Below, in pieces: positions 1 to 8,974 of a stretch of 64,000 nt of DNA. A model generated the notes under the pieces. That model was not told the origin of the DNA and did not search any database. It saw only the letters and a list, made by a program, of their open reading frames with translations. The translations under genes and the position numbers were made by a program. Each line of letters opens with the position of its first letter. Position 1 is the first letter of the stretch. The DNA is from an uncultured Collinsella sp. GTDB taxonomy: Bacteria > Actinomycetota > Coriobacteriia > Coriobacteriales > Coriobacteriaceae. The stretch lies in contig CAUFMG010000007.1 in NCBI GenBank assembly GCA_959026725.1, positions 1 to 64,000 of the forward strand, read 5' to 3'.

Positions 1-57
1 GGCCCGTGGGTTATACCCTAAGAGCAAACCACCCTTTTTAGGGGTGGTTCTGATTGT
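1..57. repeat. Right end of an IS200-type element, cut by the window start
   Basis: The first bases carry a GGGTTATACCC palindrome, then AAACCACCC, a short T-rich loop and GGGTGGTT, ending in TGATT. The same block, with few changes, is the right end of the complete IS200-like copy at 63490-63539. So a second copy, or a remnant of one, lies just outside the window to the left. The transposase of this copy is not visible. Confidence 0.7.
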
Positions 58-85
58 GATGAAAGTGTGGCGAACTGAGCTTAAT

Positions 86-156
86 ACTTCCGTAAATGTG
101 ATAAACATCACGTTTTCCCTGGGGTAAAATGTGGGAAATATCACGTTTACGGAAGT
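86..156 (+). promoter_or_regulatory. Palindromic operator/promoter region of the ATPase gene
   Basis: An 18-bp sequence at 86-103 returns inverted at 139-156 with one mismatch. The left copy is part of a nearly perfect palindrome, AAATGTGAT-aaac-ATCACGTTT (94-115). There are thus three half-sites of the type ATCACNTTTAC around the presumed promoter of the downstream ATPase gene. The arrangement suggests a dimeric repressor and possibly DNA looping. The regulator is unknown. Confidence 0.5.
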
Positions 157-177
157 TTCTTTGCGGGAGGTTCGGTC

Positions 178-1542
178 ATGCAGCGAGATATCATTGCCAA
201 GCTTAACGCTTGGAAAGCGTCGGAATATCGTAAGCCGCTTATCCTTAAGGGGGCGCGCCAGGTTGGAAAGACGTGGGCGCTTAAGGAGTTCGGTCGAACC
301 TCGTACCGCAATTTTGTGTATCTGACGCTCGAGGAACCGTCACCTGGGGTACAGAGCGAGTACGCTCAGTTTTTCGAAGGTACGCGCGATCCTCGGCGGA
401 TCATCTCAAACCTTTCCCTGGCACTTGGACAGCCTATCGATCCCGGCGAGACGCTGCTTATTATTGATGAGATCCAGGATTGTCCTTCTGCAGTCGGCGC
501 CCTTAAATACTTCTGTGACGAGGCCCCCGAGTATCACGTCGCATGCGCAGGGTCTTTGTTGGGCGTTCGCTTGTCCCGTGAGACCAGCGCTTTTCCGGTG
601 GGAAAGGTCGAGTTCATGGAGATGCACCCTATGAGCTTTTCCGAGTTTCTGAAAGCCGAGGGCGCTGCAAACTACGACGAATACCTTGGCGGCCTGGATC
701 AGATCGAGACAGTGCCCGATTTCTTCCATGTCCGTCTCGTCGAGCATCTTCGGCGTTATTTTGCATGTGGCGGCATGCCAGAGGCTCTTGGTCGGTGGGT
801 GGAGACGGGCGATATCGTTCAGGTCGATAAGGTGTTGTCCGATCTCTTGGATTCCTACGAGCGCGATTTTGCCAAGCATGGTGGCCGTGCGCAGTTCGCC
901 AAGCTTTCGCAAATATGGAACTCGATTCCAGCTCAGTTGGCGCGCGAGAACAAAAAGTTCGTTTGGGGTGCGGTGCGCGAGGGGGCTCGTGCTCGAGAAT
1001 ACGAGGATGCTCTGGAATGGCTTGCCGATGCTGGGCTCATCATGGCGGTTCGCCTTAATGCTGCCGGTGGCGTGCCGCTCTCTGCATACGATGACCTCAA
1101 GGCATTTAAAGTCTACTGTCTTGATGTCGGTTTGCTGCGCCGCATGGCAAGGCTGGATGCGTCCGCTTTTGCCATCTCGGATGCGCTATTTTCGGAGTTC
1201 AAAGGTTCGTTCGCCGAGAATTATGTGCTTCAGGCATTACTTTCACAGTTAGATGCTGCTCCGCGTTATTGGACAAACGAGAAGCCGAAGCACGAAGTCG
1301 ATTTTTTGATTCAAGTCGGAAACGAAATCGTTCCCGTCGAGGTCAAATCGGGAGAGGTCGTTCATTCCAAGAGCCTTAAGTACTATGCCGACAAGCATGC
1401 GGAGACGACTCCACTGAGGGTCCGCTACTCACTTAAGAACCTAAAGCTCGACGACGGGGTGCTCAACATTCCGTTGTATTTGGCTGATCGATCTGCCCCT
1501 CTTATCAAAAAGGCGCTTGATTGTGCACATCTTGACGTTTAG
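178..1542 (+). CDS. AAA-type ATPase with C-terminal DUF4143 domain
   Basis: This 454-residue protein belongs to the ATP-binding AAA_14/DUF4143 family, which is common in gut bacteria and archaea and whose role is poorly known. A Walker A motif GARQVGKT lies at residues 25-32, a Walker B-like LLIIDEIQD near 95, and an arginine-rich sensor region follows. The C-terminus carries HEVDFLI and PVEVKSG, the pattern of a PD-(D/E)XK nuclease-like fold seen in DUF4143. GGGAGG at 165-170 sets the ATG start. The gene stands alone behind a strong palindromic operator. Members are often scattered singletons with toxin-like or accessory distribution. The family call is firm, the function unknown. Confidence 0.85.
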   Translation: MQRDIIAKLNAWKASEYRKPLILKGARQVGKTWALKEFGRTSYRNFVYLTLEEPSPGVQSEYAQFFEGTRDPRRIISNLSLALGQPIDPGETLLIIDEIQDCPSAVGALKYFCDEAPEYHVACAGSLLGVRLSRETSAFPVGKVEFMEMHPMSFSEFLKAEGAANYDEYLGGLDQIETVPDFFHVRLVEHLRRYFACGGMPEALGRWVETGDIVQVDKVLSDLLDSYERDFAKHGGRAQFAKLSQIWNSIPAQLARENKKFVWGAVREGARAREYEDALEWLADAGLIMAVRLNAAGGVPLSAYDDLKAFKVYCLDVGLLRRMARLDASAFAISDALFSEFKGSFAENYVLQALLSQLDAAPRYWTNEKPKHEVDFLIQVGNEIVPVEVKSGEVVHSKSLKYYADKHAETTPLRVRYSLKNLKLDDGVLNIPLYLADRSAPLIKKALDCAHLDV

Positions 1543-1607
1543 ATCCTGGGCGAGCTGATGGGCGGCGGCTAATTAAATCGCTCCGTAACGGCCAAGGAGC
1601 TTGGACC

Positions 1608-2612
1608 TTAGCGGTGCTTGCTTCGCCAAGCGGTGGGGGTGGTGCCGGTGTATTGTTTGAAGGCTTGGGCGAAGGCAGCCTGTTGGGGATAGCCTAGACG
1701 CTCTGCCACCTGCGCTATCGTGAGCGCGCTATCTGCCAAAAGGTCCTGCGCTCGCTCCATACGGCGTCTGCGAATGTAGGCGCCCAGGGACTCGCCAGTT
1801 TGGGCCTTAAAGGTGGTGCATAGTTTGGAGCGGCTTGTGTAGAGCCTCTCGGCCACCTCGTTGATACCCACACGTCTGCCTTTGTCGAGCGCACGCTCAA
1901 TCATTGCCGTCGCTTCCTCGGCAATGGTCACGCTGGCGCGCGTGCCTGCCGCCTGCCGCGCCTGCTTGTGGGCCGCGCGCGAACAGGCGAGCTCCGCGAC
2001 CATGGTCTCCACGATGCCTTGCATATAGACGTGTCCGCCTACGGTACGGGCGCGTTCCTCGTTAATCCGGCGCAGCGTGTGGCAGATGGCAGACGTCGCT
2101 TCCTCGTGCCACGACTCGGCAAACGCCTCAAAGACTTCCGCGAACTCAGTGGGATACCGCTGCTCCAGCTCATCAAAATACCCGGGCAAAAAGAGCACCG
2201 AGCGCGAGTGATAAAGCTGTCCTGCAAACAGCGGGCTTAGTTCTTCGCCGCAGCTATCTTGGATAAAGCTGCACACGGCATTGTTTGGCCACGGTCCATG
2301 CAAGGGTTTAAGGTTCGCAGGCGTTATGCCAGCCTCGGGCATGCACATGAGCGTGGGCGCGCTGACTTCGCTCACGCATGCGTACGGTTCGGGTGTGTAT
2401 TCGGCCAGGTACATATCGTGCGTCGGGGTAATGAAATGCTCCATGACGATGCAGGTGGGGGAGAGGGGCATGATCCATGCGCGGCCGTGCGCCCGGTCGT
2501 TTGCCACCTCGCCGGTAAAGACGGCGCCCTTGCCGGTAAGCTCCAGGCCAAACTGCTCAAATTGCGGTGCGTAGAGCTCGGTTATGTCGGTCGCTGCCCG
2601 ATGCATTTTCAA
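1608..2612 (-). CDS. AraC-family transcriptional regulator
   Basis: A 334-residue regulator. The last 100 residues form the AraC/XylS double helix-turn-helix, with RLYTSRSKLCTTFKAQTG in the first helix pair and AQVAERLGYPQQAAFAQAFK in the second. The N-terminal 220 residues resemble no sensor domain I can name. The start is TTG at 2612, about 7 nt after AAGGAAGGGG; an ATG two codons later is the alternative. It is divergent from two ABC transporter genes across about 115 bp. That layout recalls ybtA-ybtP-ybtQ-type siderophore or small-molecule loci, where the AraC protein senses the transported ligand and controls the transporter. The link is inferred from position only. Confidence 0.85.
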   Translation of the reverse strand: MKMHRAATDITELYAPQFEQFGLELTGKGAVFTGEVANDRAHGRAWIMPLSPTCIVMEHFITPTHDMYLAEYTPEPYACVSEVSAPTLMCMPEAGITPANLKPLHGPWPNNAVCSFIQDSCGEELSPLFAGQLYHSRSVLFLPGYFDELEQRYPTEFAEVFEAFAESWHEEATSAICHTLRRINEERARTVGGHVYMQGIVETMVAELACSRAAHKQARQAAGTRASVTIAEEATAMIERALDKGRRVGINEVAERLYTSRSKLCTTFKAQTGESLGAYIRRRRMERAQDLLADSALTIAQVAERLGYPQQAAFAQAFKQYTGTTPTAWRSKHR

Positions 2613-2726
2613 AAGCGTCCCCTTCCTTTGCGGAAACGTCCATGCCTGGCTCGATTGTGTGCCTTGGCTAACATATCAATGATAAGTTTGTTATGGTTAA
2701 CTCTCAAGCCGTTAGAAAGGAATCTC

Positions 2727-4553
2727 ATGGCAAAGGAATCAAAAAAGGAAGGCGGCGGTATCGGCGAGCTGCTTGCATATGCTGGTGACCGCAAATTCCT
2801 AACGTATTTGGGCATGGCGCTCTCGGCGCTCTCGCAGCTGCTGAGCTTTGGCCCGTTCGTGTGCATTTGGCTTGTCGCACGCAATCTGATCGCCGTGGCA
2901 CCTAACTGGAGCGAAGTCACCGATATCGCGATGTATGGCTGGTGGGCCGTGGGTTTTGCCCTGGCAAGCATCGTAGCTTATTTCGTGGGGCTCATGTGCA
3001 CGCACCTGTCTGCGTTTCGCTGCGCATCCAATATTCGCAAAACTACGAGCGAGCACCTGCTTAAGCTGCCGCTTGGCTACTTTGACACGCACGCCACCGG
3101 TGAGCTGCGTCGTGTTGTAGACGGATGTGCCGCCTCCACCGAGACTTTGCTCGCACACATGCTGCCCGATATCGCAGGCGCCGCCGCCATGGTCGTGGGC
3201 TTGCTCGTGCTGCTTTTCGCGCTCGATTGGCGTTTGGGGGCGGCATGCCTTATCTCGGTCGTCGTTTCGTTTGGCGCCATGGCCACCATGATGAGCGGCA
3301 AAGGCGCCGAGTTCATGAAGGCCTACATGGGAGCGCTGGTCAAGATGAACAAGACCGGCACCGAATACGTACGTGGCATCCCCGTTGTCAAGGTGTTTCA
3401 GCAGACGGTCTACTCCTTTAAGGCCTTCCACGATGCGATCGCCGAATACGCCGACATGGCACAAAACTATGCGGGCACGTTCTGTCGAGGTCCGCAGGTA
3501 CTCAACCTTACCGCGCTCAATGGTCTTGTGGCATTCCTGTTGCCCGTGGCGTTGCTGTTGGCGCCGGGCGAGACGGACTTCGCGCATTTTATGGCCAACT
3601 TCACGTTTTACGCGATATTTTCGGCCGTGGTGCCGACGGCCATGACCAAGCTCATGTTTGTGGGCGAGGCGTCTCAAATGAGTGCCGATTCGCTGGCGCG
3701 CATCCGAAGCATCATGGAGTCTGAGCAACTTCTGGTGCCCGCTCAGCCTAAGCGTCCTGTTGGCAGCGATGTGCGCTTTGAGGACGTGAACTTCACGTAC
3801 GAGGGTGCCGAAGCACCTGCCGTCAGCCACGTAACCTTTAACGTCCCCGCAGGCAGTACCCTTGCGCTGGTGGGTCCCTCGGGCGGTGGTAAGTCAACCT
3901 GCGCAAGCTTGATCCCGCGTTTTTGGGATGTTTCCTCGGGTCGAGTGCTCGTAGGCGGTGTGGACGTTCGCGATATGGATCCGCACGAGCTTATGGACCA
4001 GGTCGCCTTTGTGTTCCAGACCAACCAGCTGTTCCGGCAAACACTTGCCGATAACGTGCGCGCCTCCAAGCCTGCGGCCGCTGACGACGAGGTGCGTGCG
4101 GCCCTCTCCGCAGCTCAGTGCGACGACATTGTGGCCAAGCTCCCACAGGGCATCAATACCATGCTCGGCGCCGGCGGGGCATATCTTTCGGGTGGCGAGG
4201 TCCAGCGCGTGGCATTAGCCCGCGCGATCCTTAAAGACGCGCCTATCGTGGTGCTCGATGAGGCCACGGCGTTTGCCGACCCCGAGAACGAGGCGCTCAT
4301 CCAGCGCGCCTTTAGCAAGCTGGCGGCGGGCCGCACGGTCATTATGATCGCGCACCGACTCTCGACTGTAGTGGGCGCAGACCAAATCGTGGTACTCAAC
4401 CAGGGCAGCGTGCGGGAGTCGGGTACCCATGCCGAGTTGCTGTCCCAAGAGGGTCTATATGCCAAGATGTGGGCCGAATACGAACAGGCCGCGAGCTGGA
4501 AGATTACTGCTGCGACCGCGGATGCCGCCGTCACGAAGGGGGGCGAGGCCTAA
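2727..4553 (+). CDS. ABC transporter, fused permease and ATPase (first subunit)
   Basis: A 608-residue half-transporter of the ABC exporter fold: six predicted membrane segments in the first 310 residues, then a nucleotide-binding domain. Walker A GPSGGGKST lies near residue 383, signature LSGGEVQR near 488 and Walker B VVLDEATAFAD near 508. The catalytic Glu is present. The ATG at 2727 follows AGAAAGG; the reading frame is open far upstream, but that part overlaps the AraC gene antisense and has no start signal. The stop touches the start of the next gene, so the two half-transporters are almost certainly co-translated and heterodimeric. The substrate is not evident; by analogy to YbtPQ/IrtAB it could be a siderophore, but lipids or peptides are possible. 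Confidence 0.88.
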   Translation: MAKESKKEGGGIGELLAYAGDRKFLTYLGMALSALSQLLSFGPFVCIWLVARNLIAVAPNWSEVTDIAMYGWWAVGFALASIVAYFVGLMCTHLSAFRCASNIRKTTSEHLLKLPLGYFDTHATGELRRVVDGCAASTETLLAHMLPDIAGAAAMVVGLLVLLFALDWRLGAACLISVVVSFGAMATMMSGKGAEFMKAYMGALVKMNKTGTEYVRGIPVVKVFQQTVYSFKAFHDAIAEYADMAQNYAGTFCRGPQVLNLTALNGLVAFLLPVALLLAPGETDFAHFMANFTFYAIFSAVVPTAMTKLMFVGEASQMSADSLARIRSIMESEQLLVPAQPKRPVGSDVRFEDVNFTYEGAEAPAVSHVTFNVPAGSTLALVGPSGGGKSTCASLIPRFWDVSSGRVLVGGVDVRDMDPHELMDQVAFVFQTNQLFRQTLADNVRASKPAAADDEVRAALSAAQCDDIVAKLPQGINTMLGAGGAYLSGGEVQRVALARAILKDAPIVVLDEATAFADPENEALIQRAFSKLAAGRTVIMIAHRLSTVVGADQIVVLNQGSVRESGTHAELLSQEGLYAKMWAEYEQAASWKITAATADAAVTKGGEA

Positions 4554-6311
4554 ATGTTCGCCTCATTCCAAAAGAAGTTTTTCCTATCCGATAAAGGCAT
4601 CGCCGGCGTAAAACGCGGCATTTTCTGGACCACGCTCACCAATCTTATTACCATGGCCGGCATGGGCTTTTTGTTCCGGGTCATGGCCGGCTTTGTCGAG
4701 CATCTCGCCAGCGGGGCCGACCTGCCGAATGCCCTGCCGATCGTGGGCGGCCTCCTGGTCTTTTTCGTGTTGCTCTTTGCCTCTAACTGGCAGCAGTATT
4801 ACTACACCTACTGCATCTTTTACGAGGAGTGCGGCAAGCAGCGCATGGAAATTGCCGAGCGCCTGCGCAGGCTGCCGCTATCGTTTTTTGGACGTCGCGA
4901 TCTGGCCGATTTAACCGAGACCATCATGGGCGATGTCCAGACCATGGAACATGCCTACAGCCACGTGTTGGGAGAGCTTTGGGGCGCCATTATCGCAAGC
5001 GCTATTGTGTTCGCAGCATCGCTGTTCTTTTGCTGGCAGTTGGCGATCGCGGCGTTCTGGAGCGTTCCCGTGGCCTTTGCCGTGCTGTATTTGACGCGCG
5101 GCCCCATGGTCCCGGTGTTCGACCGTGTTCGCGCCGAGAAGGTCAAAGTCACCGAGGCGATCCAGGAGACGCTCGATTGTGTGCGCGAGATCCGCGCTAC
5201 CAACCAGGAGGCCTATTATCTTGAGGGACTCGGTGCCGTGATCGATGCCGAGGAGCGCGAGACCACTAAGGGAGAACTCGTTAACGGGCTTTTGGTCAAC
5301 TCTGCCTTTGTCATTTTGCGTCTGGGGGTCGCTTCCACGCTGGTAACGGGTGCCGCGATGGTTGCCTCGGGGCGGGTCGACTTTTTGGTGATGTTTGCCT
5401 TCTTGCTTATGGTGAGCCGTATCTATGCACCCTTTGACCAGGCGTTGATGCTGGTGTCCGAGCTGTTTGCCGCCGAGTCGTCTGCCAAGCGTATGCGTTC
5501 CATCATGGAAGAGCCTGTGGCGCGGGGCAGCGAGAAATTTGAGCCCGTGGGCCACGATGTGGTGTTCGATCACGTGGCATTTGGCTATGGTGCGGGCGAG
5601 GACGGCCGCGCCGGCGAGAAAGTTCTTACCGATGTGAGCTTTACCGCTAAGGAAGGCGAGGTCACGGCACTGGTCGGCCCTTCGGGTTCCGGTAAGTCTA
5701 CGGTGAGCCGCCTGGCCGCGCGCTTTTGGGATGCCACCGAAGGCACGGTCACCGTGGGTGGCGTGGATGTTGCGAGCGTGGATCCCGAGGTACTGCTGCG
5801 CGACTACGCCATTGTGTTCCAAGACGTGCTGCTCTTTGACGACACGGTGATGGGAAACATCCGCCTCGGGCGTCGTGATGCCACCGATGAGGAAGTGCTT
5901 GCGGCCGCGCGTGCCGCCAACTGCGACGAGTTTGTGAGCCGCATGCCGCAGGGCTACGGCACCATGATCGGCGAGAACGGCTCCAAACTCTCCGGTGGCG
6001 AGCGCCAGCGCATCTCCATCGCCCGCGCGCTGCTCAAAGATGCGCCCATCGTGCTGTTGGACGAGGCGACGGCAAGCTTGGATGTGGAGAATGAGACCGT
6101 GGTACAGCAGGCACTCTCCCGTCTGCTTGCAGGTAAGACGGTTATCGTTATTGCCCACCGTATGCGTACGGTGGAAAATGCCGACAAAATCGTTGTGCTC
6201 AAGGATGGTGTGGTTGCCGAGCAGGGTGCTTCGGCTCAGCTCAAGGCGGCAGGTGGAGAATTCGCCCGCATGGCTGCGCTGCAAAAGGAAGCGGCTGCCT
6301 GGCAGCTGTAG
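4554..6311 (+). CDS. ABC transporter, fused permease and ATPase (second subunit)
   Basis: A 585-residue partner of the preceding gene with the same fold. Membrane segments fill the first 320 residues. Walker A GPSGSGKST lies near residue 375, LSGGERQRISIARALL near 479, and VLLDEATASLD with the catalytic Glu after it. The ATG directly follows the TAA of the first subunit (TAAATG) and is served by the purine-rich GGGGGGCGAGG just upstream, which indicates translational coupling. Both subunits have complete catalytic motifs, so there is no obvious degenerate site. A 15-bp perfect hairpin follows the stop. Confidence 0.88.
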   Translation: MFASFQKKFFLSDKGIAGVKRGIFWTTLTNLITMAGMGFLFRVMAGFVEHLASGADLPNALPIVGGLLVFFVLLFASNWQQYYYTYCIFYEECGKQRMEIAERLRRLPLSFFGRRDLADLTETIMGDVQTMEHAYSHVLGELWGAIIASAIVFAASLFFCWQLAIAAFWSVPVAFAVLYLTRGPMVPVFDRVRAEKVKVTEAIQETLDCVREIRATNQEAYYLEGLGAVIDAEERETTKGELVNGLLVNSAFVILRLGVASTLVTGAAMVASGRVDFLVMFAFLLMVSRIYAPFDQALMLVSELFAAESSAKRMRSIMEEPVARGSEKFEPVGHDVVFDHVAFGYGAGEDGRAGEKVLTDVSFTAKEGEVTALVGPSGSGKSTVSRLAARFWDATEGTVTVGGVDVASVDPEVLLRDYAIVFQDVLLFDDTVMGNIRLGRRDATDEEVLAAARAANCDEFVSRMPQGYGTMIGENGSKLSGGERQRISIARALLKDAPIVLLDEATASLDVENETVVQQALSRLLAGKTVIVIAHRMRTVENADKIVVLKDGVVAEQGASAQLKAAGGEFARMAALQKEAAAWQL

Positions 6312-6312
6312 G

Positions 6313-6345
6313 AATGTGACAAAGGGACAATCCCTTTGTCACATT
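6313..6345. repeat. Perfect 15-bp hairpin after the ABC operon
   Basis: AATGTGACAAAGGGA, a 3-nt loop, then the exact complement. No T-run follows, so it is not a standard intrinsic terminator. It may act as a transcript end stabiliser or be a dispersed palindromic repeat. The core GTGACAAAGGGA-type palindrome has the look of repeats I associate with Coriobacteria and some Clostridia. Confidence 0.6.
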
Positions 6346-6382
6346 GAGTTCATCCCCATAGTTTCCAAAAAGTTAGCCATTG

Positions 6383-6411
6383 TTGACCAAATAGTTATAC
6401 TAAACTATTTT
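6383..6411 (+). promoter_or_regulatory. Promoter with embedded 20-bp palindromic operator, metal-efflux operon
   Basis: A TTGACC -35 (6383-6388), a 17-bp spacer and a TATTTT -10 (6406-6411) form a plausible promoter. The spacer is nearly filled by AATAGTT-ATACTA-AACTATT (6390-6409), a perfect 7-bp inverted repeat. A repressor bound there would block RNA polymerase. Given the downstream P-type ATPase, a metal-sensing repressor (DtxR/MntR-like or similar) is the likely ligand. That is inference. Confidence 0.5.
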
Positions 6412-6491
6412 CAAAAGCGTGCTCGAGCAAACTAATGAACTCGGGTGCTAAGGCACCATGCCGCGCTTGTGCGGCAAAAGGGAGAAGCAGC

Positions 6492-6737
6492 ATGAAGAAG
6501 TCGACGTTTAACACCCTGCTTGTCGGTGGCGGTTTTCTGCTTGGTACGGCCGGCATCAAGCTGCTCACCAGCGCTCCGGTAAAGAACGCCTGCGTGCAGG
6601 GCATCGCGTGCGGTATGCGCATCAAGAACTGCTACCAGGACATGGTCGAGCAGGCCAAGGCCAATGTCGATGACATGGTTGCCGAGGCTGCCTACATCAC
6701 CCAGAGCGAGGCCGCTGCTGACGAGGCAGCCGAGTAA
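6492..6737 (+). CDS. DUF6110 family protein
   Basis: A small protein of 81 residues with one hydrophobic N-terminal segment (TLLVGGGFLLGTAGIKLL), then a short amphipathic acidic tail. The phrase GTAGIKLLTSAPVKNACV and the length fit DUF6110, whose genes commonly sit just before metal-transporting P-type ATPases. The ATG at 6492 has AAGGGAGAAG upstream; the earlier in-frame ATG at 6435 lacks a comparable site. It lies 18 nt before the ATPase gene and shares its promoter. It may be a membrane-anchored accessory or metal-handing peptide. Family call from memory of the signature, moderately sure. Confidence 0.7.
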   Translation: MKKSTFNTLLVGGGFLLGTAGIKLLTSAPVKNACVQGIACGMRIKNCYQDMVEQAKANVDDMVAEAAYITQSEAAADEAAE

Positions 6738-6755
6738 CGCTCCCAGGCACAAACT

Positions 6756-8831
6756 ATGAGATTCTCGGTTATTAGCGAGATCCCCGGCAGGACCCGTCTT
6801 CAATTGGCGGGTCCTGTGCCAGAGAGCGATCTCGATGCACTTCTTAAGCTCAGCGGCGATATCGACGGCGTGCACAAGGTACGCGTTTATGGCCGTATTG
6901 GCCAGATGGCGCTGGAGTACGACGAGCCGCGCCGCGCGAGCGTGCTCGACGCCTTGGGCGCTCTCGATGCCCAGGCCATTGCCGACACAAAGACGGGTTA
7001 CGTGATGCAGCTTGAGCCACGCAAGCACAAGCTCGTCATGGATCTTGCCACACTTATCGGTGCCCACTACGCGCGCCGCTGGTTCCTGCCTACGCCTCTG
7101 CGTGCGGTGTTTGTCGTGGCCGGTTACATGGCATTTTTGCGCGCCGCCCTTCATGAGCTGGCGCAGCCGCGCCTGACCGTTCCTGTGCTCGACGCTTCGG
7201 CCATCGGCATTTCGTTCGTCAAGCGTGATGTCGACACCGCGGGCCAGACAATGTTCCTGCTCAACGTGGGCGAGCTGCTCGAGGACTACACCCGCGCCAT
7301 GAGCGAAAACGAGCTCATCAACTCTCTGCTCGATGTGCCCGACAAGGCGCAAAAGGTCGTCGGCGACACCGAGGTGAGCGTTGCCGCGACCGAGCTTGAG
7401 CCCGGCGATTTGGTCGCCGTTCGCACTGGCATGTCCATCTGCATTGACGGTGTGGTCGAACAGGGGAGCGCCATGGTCAACCAGGCGACCCTGACCGGCG
7501 AGCCGCTGGCCGTCGAGCGCAGCGCAGGCGACGACGTGTTCGCCGGAACCGTCGTGGAAGACGGCAGCATCTTGGTGCGTGTGCGCGCCAATACGGCGCA
7601 AACCAAACTGCGCTCAATCGTCTCGCTCGTGCAGACGGCCGACTCGCTCAAGTCCGAGGGCCAGTCGCACATGGAGGACCTCGCCAACAAGATCGTCCCG
7701 TGGAACTTCCTGCTCGCGGGCCTTGTCGCTCTCACCACGCGTAGCCTCATCAAGACCTCGGCGGCACTGATGGTCGACTACTCGTGCGCACTCAAGCTCA
7801 CGGGTTCCGTCGCCGTCATGACCGCTATGAGTGATGCCGCCAAGATGGGCGTCATGGTCAAGGGCGCAAAGTACTTTGAGTCGTTTGCCAAGGCCGACAC
7901 CATTGTGTTTGATAAGACCGGCACGCTGACCGAGGCGCAGCCGCGTCTTGCCTGCGTGCTCACCACCGATGGCTGGAGCGAGGACGAGATCCTGCGCCTT
8001 TCCGCTTGCTTGGAGGAGCATTTTCCGCATCCGGTGGCACGCGCCGTGGTCAACGCCGCCCGCGAGCGCGGGCTCGAGCACCGCGAGCGCCATGCTGCCG
8101 TCGAGTACATCGTGGCACACGGCATCGCTTCGTCCATCGAAGGGCGTCGCGCCATCATCGGTTCCGCGCACTTTGTATTTGAGGATGAGGGCGCGCAGCT
8201 CGAGTCCGACATTAAGGAGCGCATTGAGTCCCAGATGCAGGGCCTGTCGCCGCTGTATCTGGCGGTCGATGGCACCGTTGTGGGCGTGCTCGGTATCGAG
8301 GACCCGCTTAAGCCCGGGGTCCGCGAGGCCATCGCCGACTTGCACGCGTTGGGCGTTAAGCACGTGGTCATGCTCACGGGCGACTCGGAGCGCACGGCCG
8401 AGCGCATTGCTCGCGAGGCAGGTGTCGACGAGTTTAAGGCCGAGCTGCTGCCCGAGGACAAGTACGCGTATGTGGAGCGCATTAAGGGCGAGGGGCGCCA
8501 CGTTGCCATGGTGGGCGACGGCGTCAACGACTCACCGGCGCTGGGTCTGGCCGATGTGGGTCTGGCCATGGGCGGTGGAAGCGACATCGCCAAGGAGGTC
8601 GCCGATATCATCCTGACCGATACAGATCTGGCCGCAATCGTGCGCCTGCGCCGCATGAGTCAGGGGCTTATCGACCGTCTGTCGAGTTCGTATTCCAAGG
8701 TGATGCTCACCAACTCGGCGCTGTTGGCATTGGGTATTACCGGCATGATCACTCCGCAGACGTCGTCACTGCTGCACAACGGCTCGACGATTGCCTACAG
8801 CCTGGGCAACGCGAAGGCTTACCTGCGCTAG
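6756..8831 (+). CDS. P1B-type heavy metal-translocating ATPase
   Basis: A 691-residue P-type ATPase. The phosphorylation motif DKTGT starts at residue 386, HPVARAV marks the P1B nucleotide-binding domain, and MVGDGVNDSPAL is the hinge. The transmembrane metal site is SCALKL (343-348) instead of the CPC of copper or zinc pumps. That variant is seen in a clade that often travels with DUF6110 and is suspected to move manganese, iron or similar. The N-terminal 70 residues look like a degenerate HMA fold without a CxxC pair, so no classical soluble metal-binding site is present. It would export metal from the cytoplasm. Substrate unproven. Confidence 0.85.
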   Translation: MRFSVISEIPGRTRLQLAGPVPESDLDALLKLSGDIDGVHKVRVYGRIGQMALEYDEPRRASVLDALGALDAQAIADTKTGYVMQLEPRKHKLVMDLATLIGAHYARRWFLPTPLRAVFVVAGYMAFLRAALHELAQPRLTVPVLDASAIGISFVKRDVDTAGQTMFLLNVGELLEDYTRAMSENELINSLLDVPDKAQKVVGDTEVSVAATELEPGDLVAVRTGMSICIDGVVEQGSAMVNQATLTGEPLAVERSAGDDVFAGTVVEDGSILVRVRANTAQTKLRSIVSLVQTADSLKSEGQSHMEDLANKIVPWNFLLAGLVALTTRSLIKTSAALMVDYSCALKLTGSVAVMTAMSDAAKMGVMVKGAKYFESFAKADTIVFDKTGTLTEAQPRLACVLTTDGWSEDEILRLSACLEEHFPHPVARAVVNAARERGLEHRERHAAVEYIVAHGIASSIEGRRAIIGSAHFVFEDEGAQLESDIKERIESQMQGLSPLYLAVDGTVVGVLGIEDPLKPGVREAIADLHALGVKHVVMLTGDSERTAERIAREAGVDEFKAELLPEDKYAYVERIKGEGRHVAMVGDGVNDSPALGLADVGLAMGGGSDIAKEVADIILTDTDLAAIVRLRRMSQGLIDRLSSSYSKVMLTNSALLALGITGMITPQTSSLLHNGSTIAYSLGNAKAYLR

Positions 8832-8855
8832 CAGACGTGTTCGCGCACGTTATCT

Positions 8856-8901
8856 GGCCTGCGCCCAGACGGCATCGGTGTCGTCCGGGCGCAGGCCTTT
8901 T
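8856..8901 (+). terminator. Intrinsic terminator of the metal ATPase operon
   Basis: A 16-bp stem GGCCTGCGCCC... with one mismatch, a 10-nt loop, then TTTT. It lies 25 nt after the ATPase stop. Confidence 0.85.
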
Positions 8902-8905
8902 GCAT

Positions 8906-8954
8906 TTGACCATTTGTTAGCTTCTCGATATAGTGTTGCTAGCATGGCTAGCAA
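8906..8954 (+). promoter_or_regulatory. Toxin-antitoxin promoter and palindromic operator
   Basis: TTGACC (8906-8911), 17 bp, TATAGT (8929-8934) make a near-consensus promoter. Immediately downstream lies the perfect palindrome TTGCTAGCATGGCTAGCAA (8936-8954), and a further half-site TTGTTAGC sits at 8914-8921 inside the spacer. This is the expected setting for autorepression by the antitoxin-toxin complex. Confidence 0.75.
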
Positions 8955-8974
8955 TTGAAGGGAGCGGGATCGAC

